A DNA stretch of 64,000 nt from an uncultured Clostridia bacterium. Its GTDB lineage: Bacteria > Bacillota > Clostridia > TANB77 > CAG-508. Within the stretch, counting starts at the first letter, position 1. The number at the start of each line of letters is the position of its first letter. Below the pieces are notes generated by a model, which worked only from the letters and a program-made list of their open reading frames with translations, searched no databases and was not told the DNA's origin. The stretch spans positions 42,786 to 106,785 of the forward strand of contig CAKPJC010000002.1 of the NCBI GenBank assembly GCA_934162535.1, read 5' to 3'. The translations under genes were made by a program, and so were the position numbers. Positions 8,671 through 18,790 of the stretch are shown piece after piece.

Positions 8671-11600
8671 CTACATATTTCTTAACATTTTTAGTGTTGC
8701 ATTAATGTATTTTTCAGCAAACCCATCTCTTTCAACTTGAGCTGAATTTGAAACTTCTGGCATCTCTATTAATGCTGAACGTGCTGTTCTTCCTTTGCAT
8801 CCTAAGTTAGCTCTTGCCCAATTAACTAAATATCCTGAACCATACGTATATATTTGTTTTGACATTCCAAATTCGTTTCTATAGTATTCTCCAATTTCAG
8901 AATCTCCTATTGCTTCATTTAGCCATCCATGTAAATCTATTAGTATTGTTTGTCCATTTGTTGCTTTTTTGTTTAATAAGAAATCTCTCAAAGCTGTTGA
9001 TTCATAACTTTGGAAAGGTGCTGTTCCATTGTAATTTCTTGTTCTTGTTGTTGGAACATATCCTGTACTCCAACATCTATTTACGTCAATTCCTTTATTT
9101 TTTGGTGCGTCACTATATAGCCCTGTTCTTCCTGGACCATTATTTGTGTATCCATGATATTCTCCATCTGGATTCACTGACGGAAAAATATATATTGTCC
9201 ATTTTTCTGCTAAACTTATATCTTGTATTTCTATTAATTTTTCTTTGAATTTTTCAGCAATTCTTGTTAATTCTTGTCCATCAAAATCCCATAAATCCTC
9301 AAATCCATGAACTGCAAATGTAGTAAATAGTACATTTGGCCCATCTCCTATTTTGTAAAATCTTAATAGGCTTCCTCTTGAATCTCCTATAACTTTTAAT
9401 CCACTTTCGCCATAGTATCCTGTTTCAAGTTTTACTCTTTCTATTTCTTGTATTTTAAATATTTGATTATTATTTTTTGTGTATTCACTCATTCTCAAAT
9501 CTACACCATTTGATGAATCATTATTAGGTATACATATACATTGGTTTGAGCTTTTTGCTATTATGCTAAAATAATCCCCATTAATGTATTCTAATTTCCA
9601 TTTTTGGTTATCATTTGAATAATCAATGTCGTATTGTCTTATTTCATTTGATACTACTTGTAACGCTTTTCCTGAATTTTTATTTATTATAAAATAATAT
9701 CCATCTTTATAAGCTAAACTGAATTGTTGTTGTGGACCTCTAACATATTTCCATATTTGTACAATACCACCATTTTCTTTGCTTCCAGCTTCTATATCAA
9801 ATCCAATCTTTTCATTTAGATTTGTTAAAAATTTATATTCATTATCTTCAATCCATCTTTCTGATTTTTTCTCTTGTTTTATGAAGCTAAATGTTTGTGC
9901 TGGTGTTCCGTTTTTTGTGTATATTTGTACATTTCCTCCAACATTTGTATTACCATTTTGTATGTCTAAGCTTAGACCACTTTTCTTTGATATAATGCTA
10001 TATGTGTCATTTTCTATATTATGTCTTATTATCCACTTTTGGGCATCTGTTCCATTGTATTTATATTGCCATACATTTGTGCCTATTTCTGTTCCTCCAT
10101 TTTGTACATCTAATACATTTCCTGAGTTTATTGACCTTATTATATAATATCCTTTTCCGTCTGGTATAATGTTAAATTCGTTTCTTATTGTGTCTGATGT
10201 ATTTCCTAATTGTATATTTGCTCCCATTTCTCTTGACTCGTCTTTTACATCAAATGATACATTTTTATTTGATGATACTACTATTTTATATGTTCCTTCT
10301 TCAACATATTCTTCTGCATTTGTTATTGAAACTCCTACTATGTTGAACTTTTGCTTTGCTGTTTCTGTTTTACTTCTTATTTCTATATTTCCATTGTTCT
10401 CAGTTAAATATAAATTACTCTTTTTGTTTATAAAGCTATAACTTCCATCGCTATTTTTTTCTATTTTCCATCTTTGTGCATCAGTATAATTCCCTGTATA
10501 TTGCCATATATTTGTTCCTTCTGTTATTCCTCCACTTTGGGCATCTAATACTTTTTCTGAATCCATTCCTTCTATTGTATAATATCCATCATCTTTGTTA
10601 TATTTTAGCTTGAATTTTTTATGGAAATTATCTACTTCTGTCCAATTTTCTGTTTTTATATTTGCTTCGTTTTCTCTTGATGCTCCATTTACTGCTATTA
10701 CATTATTTGTATTTTTTACTGTTTCTATCTTATATATTCCATCTTCTATTGTTTTTGGTGCTATATTTTCTAGTGATATTATTTTAAACTTTTGCTCTGG
10801 TATATTTTTTCCTGTATTTATTTGAATATTACTATTTTCATCACTTAAATATAATCCACTTTTTTTATTTATGAAACTATAACTTCCATCTTTATTTTTT
10901 TGTATTTCCCACTTTTGGGCATCTGTTCCATTTTGGTTGTATTGCCATATATTTGTACCATCTTTTGTTCCTCCATTTTGTGCATCTAATGCTTTTCCTG
11001 AGTTTGTTGATTCTATTGTATAGAATCCACTTGTTTTGTCATATGTTAATCTAAATTTATTTTTTTCATTATTTCTGTTTACCCATTCTCCTAATCGTAC
11101 ATTTGCTCCTAATTCATTTGAACCATTTTCTATTTCTATTGCCATATGGATTTTACTATTATCAAACATTGATATTCTGTATATTCCATTTTCAATATAC
11201 TGTTCTGGCTTTTCTTTTACTTTTTCTAATTCAAATTTTTGTCTATTCTTTCCTGTTTTCTCATATATTTGTACTGTTTCTCCTTCTGATGTCTTTTCTC
11301 CAAGATCTAAGTATAGCTCGCTTTTCTTGTTCATAAAACTATAACTTCCATCGCTGTTCTTTTCTATCTTCCATCTTTGTGCATCTGTATAATTTCCTGT
11401 ATATTGCCATATTTTTGTCCCATTTGTCATTCCACCATTTTGTGCATCTAGTACTTTTTCTGTACTTACTGATTTTATTGTGTAATATCCATCATCTTCA
11501 TTATATGTTATTTTGAATTTTCTTTGTGTATTACTTATTTCTTCTGTCCATTTTCCTGTCTCTATCATTATTCCATTTTCTTTTGTTGTTTCTCTTGTTT

Positions 11601-12210
11601 GTAGTACTATATTATTATTTTCTTTTGTTGAAATTTTGTATACTCCATCTTCTATTGTTCTTTCTTCTTTATTATCCAAACATATTAGTTTGAATTTTTG
11701 CTCATTTTTATTTTCATCTTTATTTAATTGTATGTTTCCATTTTCTACACTTATATATAATCCACTCTTTTTAGATGAAATGCTATAGCTTCCATCTTCA
11801 TTTTTTTGTAGTTTCCATTTTTGAGCATCTGTTCCATTGTATTTATATTGCCATACATTTGTCCCTTCTGTTGTTCCTCCATTTTGTGAGTCTAATACTT
11901 TTCCTGAATTTGCTGATTTTATTATATAACTTTCATCTGTTTTATCATATTCTATTATAAATTTGTTTTTTTCATTATTTTTATTTACCCATTCTCCTAT
12001 TTGTACATTTGCTCCTAGTTCTTTTGACCCGTTTTCTACTTCCATTGCCATATGGCAATTTTTGCTTTCAAACATTGATATTCTATATGTTCCACTTATC
12101 TCTTCACTATTTTCACTCTCTGCATAGCTATATTGAGTGCTTAGCAGATTTATGCTTAGTAAAAATATTATTGTAATAATCAATACTGGCATCTTTTTTA
12201 TCATTATCAA
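8671..12210 (-). CDS. Giant secreted ricin-repeat protein with C-terminal M14 peptidase
   Basis: The product is 1179 aa. The signal peptide covers 1 to about 30 (ending YSYAES). Ricin-type beta-trefoil modules fill about 38-925, nearly identical to those of the glucosaminidase gene downstream. An M14 zinc carboxypeptidase domain fills about 930-1179: zinc ligands in HGFED (H-x-x-E), then PSVNPDG, DVNRCW, a third ligand in DLHGW, and the catalytic Glu in ALIEMPE. M14 enzymes of this type hydrolyse gamma-D-Glu-diamino acid bonds in peptidoglycan stem peptides. TTG 12210 (GAAGGG 6 bases upstream) or ATG 12204 is the start. It pairs logically with the glucosaminidase as a wall-remodelling set. 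Confidence 0.88.
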   Translation of the reverse strand: MIMIKKMPVLIITIIFLLSINLLSTQYSYAESENSEEISGTYRISMFESKNCHMAMEVENGSKELGANVQIGEWVNKNNEKNKFIIEYDKTDESYIIKSANSGKVLDSQNGGTTEGTNVWQYKYNGTDAQKWKLQKNEDGSYSISSKKSGLYISVENGNIQLNKDENKNEQKFKLICLDNKEERTIEDGVYKISTKENNNIVLQTRETTKENGIMIETGKWTEEISNTQRKFKITYNEDDGYYTIKSVSTEKVLDAQNGGMTNGTKIWQYTGNYTDAQRWKIEKNSDGSYSFMNKKSELYLDLGEKTSEGETVQIYEKTGKNRQKFELEKVKEKPEQYIENGIYRISMFDNSKIHMAIEIENGSNELGANVRLGEWVNRNNEKNKFRLTYDKTSGFYTIESTNSGKALDAQNGGTKDGTNIWQYNQNGTDAQKWEIQKNKDGSYSFINKKSGLYLSDENSNIQINTGKNIPEQKFKIISLENIAPKTIEDGIYKIETVKNTNNVIAVNGASRENEANIKTENWTEVDNFHKKFKLKYNKDDGYYTIEGMDSEKVLDAQSGGITEGTNIWQYTGNYTDAQRWKIEKNSDGSYSFINKKSNLYLTENNGNIEIRSKTETAKQKFNIVGVSITNAEEYVEEGTYKIVVSSNKNVSFDVKDESREMGANIQLGNTSDTIRNEFNIIPDGKGYYIIRSINSGNVLDVQNGGTEIGTNVWQYKYNGTDAQKWIIRHNIENDTYSIISKKSGLSLDIQNGNTNVGGNVQIYTKNGTPAQTFSFIKQEKKSERWIEDNEYKFLTNLNEKIGFDIEAGSKENGGIVQIWKYVRGPQQQFSLAYKDGYYFIINKNSGKALQVVSNEIRQYDIDYSNDNQKWKLEYINGDYFSIIAKSSNQCICIPNNDSSNGVDLRMSEYTKNNNQIFKIQEIERVKLETGYYGESGLKVIGDSRGSLLRFYKIGDGPNVLFTTFAVHGFEDLWDFDGQELTRIAEKFKEKLIEIQDISLAEKWTIYIFPSVNPDGEYHGYTNNGPGRTGLYSDAPKNKGIDVNRCWSTGYVPTTRTRNYNGTAPFQSYESTALRDFLLNKKATNGQTILIDLHGWLNEAIGDSEIGEYYRNEFGMSKQIYTYGSGYLVNWARANLGCKGRTARSALIEMPEVSNSAQVERDGFAEKYINATLKMLRNM
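9902..12063 (-). repeat. Copy B of ~2.16 kb direct repeat in ricin-repeat genes
   Basis: This is the partner of 5467-7628 and encodes most of modules 1-5 and part of module 6 of the M14-tailed protein. The flanks diverge: beyond the low-coordinate edge the last module reads SFIKQEKKSERW instead of SLIRQEDKSIRW, and at the other edge only a single residue (Ser for Asn in SMFESKN) differs before the unrelated N-termini. Confidence 0.9.
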
Positions 12211-12241
12211 ATCATTCCCTTCGTTAATATTACAACAAGTT

Positions 12242-13072
12242 TCATTGTTTCTTTTTCTTTTCTTCTCTTATTTTTTTATACATATAATAAGCTGATAAAA
12301 TAAAATGTTTTATAGCATACAACCTTTTTCTTATAATTACTCCCGTCATATCTCTATCTAATATTTCCTTGAAATAATTATAATATCCAAAAGGATATTT
12401 CTCATATTGTTCCATAATGTTTCTCGTATATCCATCTTCTTGATATTCACATATCATAATTGGTTTATTCACGCAAAACATTTGGTAGCCAATATCCATT
12501 TGATGGTACATTCTTGCTTCTGTAACAAACTTTTCTCCATGTTCAAGCTGATGCATAAACCTCTTTCTTATTTCTGTATAAAATACAAGTGCCTTTTCTC
12601 CTGTTTCTCCTTCTTTGAAATATAAATCAAACATTGTTGTCATATCATTTTTAAAGTCATTTCCCATATTATTTCCCTTTGAATCATATTTCAAAAAACA
12701 CATTGCATATAGTGCTTCATCATAGTTATCATGTTCTTTGTATGCTTCTTGTATTATTTTAAATGCGTCATCTGTAAAATAATCATCTGAATCACATTCA
12801 ATCCATAATTCTCCTGTTACATTTGGAGCTAATGAGTTTATTGCAGACATTTTCCCCTGATTTTCTTGATAGAAGTATCTTACATCTATTTTTTCTCTTT
12901 TAACAAATTTTTCTACAACTTCCTTTGTATTGTCTGTTGAGCCATCATCCATTATAAGCCATTCTACTTCCACATCTTCTGTTTCAGATGTCATATTTCT
13001 AATTAAACTATTATAAATTCTCTCCAAAAATTTTCCTCTATTATAGGTTGCTGTTAATACAGATATTTTCAT
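12242..13072 (-). CDS. GT2 family glycosyltransferase
   Basis: The product is 276 aa. The N-terminal GT-A nucleotide-binding motif is SVLTATYNRGKFLE, then MDDGSTDNT, and the DxD-type metal site is ECDSDDYF. These define GT2 inverting glycosyltransferases. It probably transfers one sugar to a growing lipid-linked surface glycan at the inner membrane face. The stop of the GT4 gene upstream is 4 bases away, so the two are translationally close. The C-terminal quarter is basic with an amphipathic KHFILSAYYMYKKI segment that may contact the membrane. The donor and acceptor are unknown. Confidence 0.9.
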   Translation of the reverse strand: MKISVLTATYNRGKFLERIYNSLIRNMTSETEDVEVEWLIMDDGSTDNTKEVVEKFVKREKIDVRYFYQENQGKMSAINSLAPNVTGELWIECDSDDYFTDDAFKIIQEAYKEHDNYDEALYAMCFLKYDSKGNNMGNDFKNDMTTMFDLYFKEGETGEKALVFYTEIRKRFMHQLEHGEKFVTEARMYHQMDIGYQMFCVNKPIMICEYQEDGYTRNIMEQYEKYPFGYYNYFKEILDRDMTGVIIRKRLYAIKHFILSAYYMYKKIREEKKKKQ

Positions 13073-13076
13073 TTTA

Positions 13077-14186
13077 CTATTCCCCCAAGATTTCTTCTAT
13101 TTTTTTTATGATTTTTTTATTATCATATTTATTTAGCGAGTTGGTTTCAATCGCTTTTTTATTTTTTTGTAATATTATGTTTCTTAACTTATTATAAATT
13201 CCATTCTCACTATTTTCTATAGTTTCAGCATATTCATATCCTTCAACAGCTTCTCTTGCAGCCGTATCTGTAATTAATATGTTTTTTTCTAATATTTTTG
13301 CTTCTTCGAGGACCATTCCATAGCCTTCAAAATACGATAGTAAACAAAAATAGTCAGCATTTTTTATGTATGGATATGGATTTTCTTTTTTTCCCAGTAA
13401 TATAAATGTTTCTTCAACATTGTTGTTTTTTATCATTCCATTTATTTTGTTATATTCTGGGCCATCTCCAACAACCCAAATTTTATGTTTGAGCCCTTCT
13501 TTTATAAGTTTGCTATGTACATTTACTAGTCTATCTATCCCTTTTTGTTCTACTAATCTAGCTACTGTTACAAAATTTAATTCATTTTTTTCAAATTTTT
13601 CTTTTATCGGTTCTTTTGATTTTTTGATTATATTTTCTGCATTTATGTAATTATATACTACTTCTTTTTTTATTTCATTATTTTTGTATATTTTTTCAAA
13701 ATTTTCTTTGTTATCTTTACTAACAAATATTAGTCTATCAAATTTATTATAAATTCTTTCATCAACCATTTTCTTGATTTTTGATTTTAAGCTGTTTCCA
13801 AATACCTTGCTTATATCATTATGTATCCATGCTATTTTTTTCACATTATTGTTTCTTACACTTATAAGTCTTGTAACAGGGCCTTCTAAAAATGCTATTT
13901 CAATATCAAAATTTTCTTTTATATATTTTTCATATATTTTTTTCTTTTTCAACCAAACTCTCAGTGGTATTATCATTTTCTGAATTTTACTCAGTTCCTT
14001 ATATTGTTTGTCATATAAGGATTTAAGTTTTATCTTTTCTGATAAATTTTTTTCAAATTCACCATGTGGATATATTGTAAAAATTGTTATTTCATATTTT
14101 TCACATAGCTCATTCGCTAAGTCCACTAGCACTTTTTCTGCTCCACCTATTGTTAGGCTTGTTATTGCAAATAGTACTTTCTTCAA
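13077..14186 (-). CDS. GT4 family glycosyltransferase (TTG start)
   Basis: The product is 369 aa from TTG 14186, preferred because GAGGAGA lies 7 bases upstream and the next residues, LKKVLFAITSLTIGGAEKVL, give the canonical GT-B N-terminus. An in-frame upstream ATG at 14225 would overlap the polymerase gene and add a non-conserved leader. The C-terminal domain shows VARLVEQKGIDRL, GKKENPYPYI and the E-x7-E site in YFEGYGMVLEEA. It likely adds a sugar in the surface-glycan pathway. It resembles the GT4 at 17630-18706 in layout (ENPYPYI versus QNPYPYI). Confidence 0.9.
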   Translation of the reverse strand: MKKVLFAITSLTIGGAEKVLVDLANELCEKYEITIFTIYPHGEFEKNLSEKIKLKSLYDKQYKELSKIQKMIIPLRVWLKKKKIYEKYIKENFDIEIAFLEGPVTRLISVRNNNVKKIAWIHNDISKVFGNSLKSKIKKMVDERIYNKFDRLIFVSKDNKENFEKIYKNNEIKKEVVYNYINAENIIKKSKEPIKEKFEKNELNFVTVARLVEQKGIDRLVNVHSKLIKEGLKHKIWVVGDGPEYNKINGMIKNNNVEETFILLGKKENPYPYIKNADYFCLLSYFEGYGMVLEEAKILEKNILITDTAAREAVEGYEYAETIENSENGIYNKLRNIILQKNKKAIETNSLNKYDNKKIIKKIEEILGE

Positions 14187-14211
14187 TTTCGATTCTCCTC
14201 TCTTGAAATAT

Positions 14212-15651
14212 CTATTTACTTTCACACTTTTTTGTTATTAGTAATGTGTTTATTAATATTATTATCATTGTTGTTGATGCATTGAAAAATATATATCCAG
14301 ATAAGAATGATAATGCAAATGCCATTCCTCCTCCAAATAAAAGCATTATTTCTCCAACATCTGCTTCTCTAATATTTTTGATAGCTCTATATACTGAATA
14401 TCCATATATTATTAAAAATGGCATTAAGTATAATATAAATCCATATATTCCAAAGTTAATTAATATCGCTACAAACTCCATTTCTAATATCATTTCAAAA
14501 TATTGTGAAACATACCCATTTCCAAATAATATATATATTGGATTTGCTTGATATTTCATAAGTTGAGTATTATATATCAATTGTAATGTTCTCATTTGCT
14601 CAACAGATAGGTTCTTCGCAGTTGCAATTTCATCAAGTTTTATTACTGCCTTTTGTTGTGCTTCACTCATAAAGCCTTCTTCAAGCATTTTTTCTTCTAT
14701 TTGTTTTTTTATTTCTGCTAAGTCTCCAGTAATATGTATAGTTTCGTTTGATGTTTCATCTACAACCTCATTTGCCATTTCTTTTACTTTTTGCCTTCTG
14801 TCTAATGTCGTTGAGCCTACTACATTAATTAGTGCAATTATTGCTACTATTCCTATTACAGCAATTGTTCCTGTTATTATCAATGTTTCTTTTACTTTAT
14901 TTTTATGTATAAGATTGTATATTACTTGTGTTATTCCATATAGTCCTATTACAAGGCAAAATCCATATAATCCCACTCTTGTTCCTATTAGAGTCATTAA
15001 AAATATTCCAATAAAAATTATTACAATGCTTGTCCATATTTTTGTTTTCTTATTAATTGTTTTTTTACCAAATATTCCTGTTAATATAAATAATGATAAT
15101 ATCAATATTGCACTTAGACTATTGCCTGATTCAAACCATCCTTTTAATCCTATTTTTTCCTCTAAATATGTATGTGATGATGTTCCTGTTATAATTGCTA
15201 AATATATTGATAATATGTATATACTAATTGATATTAGTATACATTTTAATAATGTGTCATTATTTTTTTCTTTTGAGAATACATATATAAATGTGTATAA
15301 ACTTAATACCATAAATGTGTAATTAACTAAATATTGTAGTTCATGTATCATTCCACTATATGAGCTTCCATTTTTTACTGTTTGGAATATATATATATGT
15401 ACAATTGAATATATAGCATATGTTACACCTGCTAATATAAAAATTTTTCTCTGTTTTTTATCACTTATAAAAATATACAAACAAGCTATAAGTATAAATA
15501 TTGGTCTTATTAGTGTTGATGGCGATATTTTGGTTTCCATTGTATTTCTGAATATAAAGCTCATGCAATCTAATATAGGGCTAATTATAATATATAAATA
15601 TAATAATGTTTTTATATTTATTTTTTCTTTTAGTTTTAATATTTTTTCCAT
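14212..15651 (-). CDS. O-antigen polymerase/ligase-like membrane protein (Wzy/WaaL type)
   Basis: The product is 479 aa with about ten to twelve transmembrane segments and a large hydrophilic loop (about residues 280-350, RRQKVKEMANEVVDETS onward) before the last helices. The LIGTRVGLYGF segment and loop position match the O-antigen ligase/polymerase family, which joins glycan repeat units or transfers glycan on the outer face of the membrane. It sits between GT2 and GT4 genes in the same direction. Having a polymerase-like protein and an ABC exporter in one cluster is unusual; perhaps it ligates the exported glycan to a wall acceptor. Confidence 0.8.
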   Translation of the reverse strand: MEKILKLKEKINIKTLLYLYIIISPILDCMSFIFRNTMETKISPSTLIRPIFILIACLYIFISDKKQRKIFILAGVTYAIYSIVHIYIFQTVKNGSSYSGMIHELQYLVNYTFMVLSLYTFIYVFSKEKNNDTLLKCILISISIYILSIYLAIITGTSSHTYLEEKIGLKGWFESGNSLSAILILSLFILTGIFGKKTINKKTKIWTSIVIIFIGIFLMTLIGTRVGLYGFCLVIGLYGITQVIYNLIHKNKVKETLIITGTIAVIGIVAIIALINVVGSTTLDRRQKVKEMANEVVDETSNETIHITGDLAEIKKQIEEKMLEEGFMSEAQQKAVIKLDEIATAKNLSVEQMRTLQLIYNTQLMKYQANPIYILFGNGYVSQYFEMILEMEFVAILINFGIYGFILYLMPFLIIYGYSVYRAIKNIREADVGEIMLLFGGGMAFALSFLSGYIFFNASTTMIIILINTLLITKKCESK

Positions 15652-15662
15652 TTTTCTCCCTC

Positions 15663-16622
15663 TTATATTTTGTTTATTACATTTGAATATATTTTTATTG
15701 TGTTTTTGTTTATTGTTTTTATATACAAATTCTTTATTGTATGATGTTTATTTAAAATATTATTTTCTTTCCATTCTGGAAATACTTTATTCAAATTATT
15801 CCACGTTTTTTCTACCAGTTCTAATCTTGTTCTTTTGTCTTTTATTTTTGATATTCTTTTCAGTGAGCTACATAAAAGGTATCTAGTATATGTATATTCT
15901 AATTCTTGTTGAAATTTTTCATATATATTTTTTTCTTTATAATATTTTATAACATTGTCTAGTACTGTAAACATTTCTTCATTCTTTTTATTTTGAGAAT
16001 TAGATATAGAATTTGCTCTTTGTACATAGTGTATAAATGGTTTTCTTACAAATGACATTTTTTCTATATATGGTAGTATTTTATAAAATCCTTCTACATC
16101 TTCATATCTAAGTCCAACAGAAAATCTTGCTTCTGGGTGTTTTATATATAGTTCTCTTTTTATAAGTTTGTTCCATGCAACAACTCTGGCTCTTAGTAGC
16201 ATCTCTTTTTGATTACTATATTCTTCTCCAATGTCCTTTTTCTTTTTATCAGGATATTCCCACCAAAAATCACATTCTACCATGTCACTTTCTTCTTGTT
16301 TTGCTTTTTCATACATTTCTTCATACATTGTTGGTTCTACATAATCATCTGAGTCAAGAAATGCTATATATTCCCCTATAGCATATTGTATTCCATAATT
16401 TCTTGCATCGCCTAATCCTCCATTTGGTTTTTCGTAATACTTTATTTTTGTAGGATATTTTTGCTCAAATTCTTTTGCAATTTTTTCTGATTTGTCTTTG
16501 CTTCCATCATTGACTAATATTATTTCTATTTCTTTTAGTGTTTGATTTACTAGTGATATTAGACATTTTTCTATGTATTTTTCCACATTATAGAATGGCA
16601 CTATAACCGATACTTTTATCAT
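15663..16622 (-). CDS. GT2 family glycosyltransferase
   Basis: The product is 319 aa. The GT-A motifs are VIVPFYNVEKYIEKCL, VNDGSKDKS, GLGDARNYG and the metal site LDSDDYVEP. The long C-terminal region (QRANSISNSQNKKNEEMFTV) resembles capsular polysaccharide GT2 enzymes of the CpsI/EpsJ type. It is expected to act on an undecaprenyl-linked glycan intermediate. It follows the next GT2 by 30 bases and precedes the polymerase by 11 bases, so one operon. No sugar specificity can be assigned. Confidence 0.9.
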   Translation of the reverse strand: MIKVSVIVPFYNVEKYIEKCLISLVNQTLKEIEIILVNDGSKDKSEKIAKEFEQKYPTKIKYYEKPNGGLGDARNYGIQYAIGEYIAFLDSDDYVEPTMYEEMYEKAKQEESDMVECDFWWEYPDKKKKDIGEEYSNQKEMLLRARVVAWNKLIKRELYIKHPEARFSVGLRYEDVEGFYKILPYIEKMSFVRKPFIHYVQRANSISNSQNKKNEEMFTVLDNVIKYYKEKNIYEKFQQELEYTYTRYLLCSSLKRISKIKDKRTRLELVEKTWNNLNKVFPEWKENNILNKHHTIKNLYIKTINKNTIKIYSNVINKI

Positions 16623-16652
16623 TCTTATCTTCCCTTTCTCAAGGCATAGTTA

Positions 16653-17597
16653 TTATCTCATTTTTAAGTATAAACTAGTACTTGTTTTTAATATCATTCT
16701 TTTTATTAGTTGTTTCATGTTTCTTGATTTAATGTTTTTGTACATTTTTCTTTTCTTTATTTGTTTTAAGTATTCTTTTCTATCTTTTTTTTTCAGCTCA
16801 TTCGCCTTTAATATTGTAGCATTTGTAAAATATATTTTTATATTTTCAATTGCTCTTTTACTTAGTTTTATATTTTCTATCTTTTTTATCATTTGGTCAT
16901 ATTGAAATAGTGTCTGTTCTGCTCTTTCTACTATTTTTTTATAATCGGCTGTCCTTGTTATGCTTTCCTTTCCTTGTACATAATTATATAAATAGTATGG
17001 TGTTGATACAATGCTTTTTGCTGTTATTATTATAAAAGGAATTAATCCAAAGTCTTCATGGTATTTACCAATAAACTCAAATTTATTTCTTGTGAATATT
17101 TCTTTTTTTATTATATATACACATGGTGAAACTAGCATAACGTCTTCGCCATATAATTTTTCAAATGCTTCTTCTCCTGTTGTTTTTTCAAATACAGGTC
17201 CATCAAATCTTCCTATTATTTCTCCTCTTTCATCTACTTTTTGTAATTTGAACTTTATTACTTCTATACCATTTTCTATATATTTATTTAATTTTTCAAG
17301 TGTATGTATATCTATATAGTCATCTGAATCTATATACATTATATATTCTGATTTGGCAACATTAAGTCCATAATTTCTTGTGTCTGATACTCCTGTATTT
17401 TCTTTTTTGTAGTATTTGATGATGTTTGGATATTTATCTTGGTATTTCATTATTATTTCTTCCGAATTGTCTGTCGAACCATCATTTACTATTACTATTT
17501 CTATATCTTGCATTGTTTGGTTTACAAGAGATTCTAAACATTTGTCAAGTTTATTTGCAGTATTATATACTGGTACTATTATACTTACTTTGCTCAT
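16653..17597 (-). CDS. GT2 family glycosyltransferase
   Basis: The product is 314 aa. The motifs IIVPVYNTANKLDKCL, VNDGSTDNS, GVSDTRNYG and the metal site YIDSDDYID mark a GT2 enzyme. The C-terminal tail is strongly basic (KELKKKDRKEYLKQIKKRK), consistent with binding to an acidic membrane surface. It differs from the neighbouring GT2 mainly after the catalytic domain, suggesting paralogues that add different residues of one repeat unit. It lies 30 bases after the GT4 that opens the cluster. Confidence 0.9.
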   Translation of the reverse strand: MSKVSIIVPVYNTANKLDKCLESLVNQTMQDIEIVIVNDGSTDNSEEIIMKYQDKYPNIIKYYKKENTGVSDTRNYGLNVAKSEYIMYIDSDDYIDIHTLEKLNKYIENGIEVIKFKLQKVDERGEIIGRFDGPVFEKTTGEEAFEKLYGEDVMLVSPCVYIIKKEIFTRNKFEFIGKYHEDFGLIPFIIITAKSIVSTPYYLYNYVQGKESITRTADYKKIVERAEQTLFQYDQMIKKIENIKLSKRAIENIKIYFTNATILKANELKKKDRKEYLKQIKKRKMYKNIKSRNMKQLIKRMILKTSTSLYLKMR

Positions 17598-17629
17598 CTT
17601 TTCCCTTTCTGTAGCTAGTCAATTTATTG

Positions 17630-18706
17630 TTAAAACATTTCTTCTATTTTTTTTAATATTTTTTCGTTGTATTCTTTATAATTGAATTCTTCTTTTATTT
17701 TATATCCATTTTCTATTATTTTTTTCATTTTATTCGCTATATCTTCTGGGTCTTTTTCTGTAGTGTATCCATATTTTCCTTCTATTTCTTCATAATCTGA
17801 AACTTTTGTTGTTATTATTGGTTTTTCTAATGTCATGCTTTCAAGAAATACTACGGGGTATCCCTCATAATCTGATGTTAGTATTACACAGTCTGAAATT
17901 GCAATATATGGATATGGGTTTTGCTTTCTTCCTAAAAATTTTATTTGCTCTTCTAATTTGTATTTTTTTACTAAATCTTTATATTGTTGTGTGTCTTCTC
18001 CATCTCCCACAAACAATATTCTAAATTCTTCTTCTTTTTCTTTGAGTATTTTTGCTGACTCTATTATTCTTGTTAATTTTTTTTGACATTCTTGATGTCT
18101 ACCTACATTTATAAATGTTGTTATTTTTTCTTTTTTTTCATCAATTTTTTCTTGTGCCAGTTTTTCAATTTTTTCTCCATCTATAAGGTTATTGCATACT
18201 TCTGTCTTTTTTTCTGCATTTGGAAATACTGATAAAAACGTATCTCTTCCTTCCTTTGATACAAATACAATCTTTTTGAATTTTTTGTACTTTTTTTCTT
18301 CAAAAAACTTTTTCATTTTATCTATGTCATTTTTAAATAAAGTTAGATAATCTGCATGTGCCCATAAATATTGATTTTTTGAAGCTATTCTTGCAACAAA
18401 TGCAGATGAGTTTGAATATGTTGCAAATGATGCTGAAAAGTCATATTTGTTTTTGTATTTTAATATAAATTTTACTCTTTTTATAAGATTTTTTGCTTTT
18501 CTTTTTATTATGTTTTTATCCTCTTCTGGTGTATATGTTATTATTTTTATTTTGGGGTTTAATTCGTTTAAAAATATCCCACCTTTTTTTTCAAGTACAA
18601 GTGTTATATCATATTCTTTCTGTTGTAGTTTGTTTAGCAATATCACAAGTGCTTTTTCTATTCCTCCAACATCTAATGAATATGCCGAAAACAATATTTT
18701 TTTCAT
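17630..18706 (-). CDS. GT4 family glycosyltransferase, first gene of the surface-glycan cluster
   Basis: The product is 358 aa. The N-terminal GT-B glycine loop is SLDVGGIEKALVILL; the C-terminal part has VGRHQECQKKLTRI, GRKQNPYPYI and the E-x7-E site DYEGYPVVFLES. This is a retaining sugar transferase acting at the cytoplasmic membrane. It is the most upstream gene of a long minus-strand run; the next gene upstream is on the opposite strand, so the cluster promoter must lie between 18707 and the divergent gene. Its similarity to the GT4 at 13077 suggests duplication. Confidence 0.9.
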   Translation of the reverse strand: MKKILFSAYSLDVGGIEKALVILLNKLQQKEYDITLVLEKKGGIFLNELNPKIKIITYTPEEDKNIIKRKAKNLIKRVKFILKYKNKYDFSASFATYSNSSAFVARIASKNQYLWAHADYLTLFKNDIDKMKKFFEEKKYKKFKKIVFVSKEGRDTFLSVFPNAEKKTEVCNNLIDGEKIEKLAQEKIDEKKEKITTFINVGRHQECQKKLTRIIESAKILKEKEEEFRILFVGDGEDTQQYKDLVKKYKLEEQIKFLGRKQNPYPYIAISDCVILTSDYEGYPVVFLESMTLEKPIITTKVSDYEEIEGKYGYTTEKDPEDIANKMKKIIENGYKIKEEFNYKEYNEKILKKIEEMF

Positions 18707-18790
18707 TTTTCATCATTCCCTATTTGTTTTTTTACAATATATCATATTTCCTATTTTTTCTCAATAAATTAACAAAAAAAAATAAAATAT

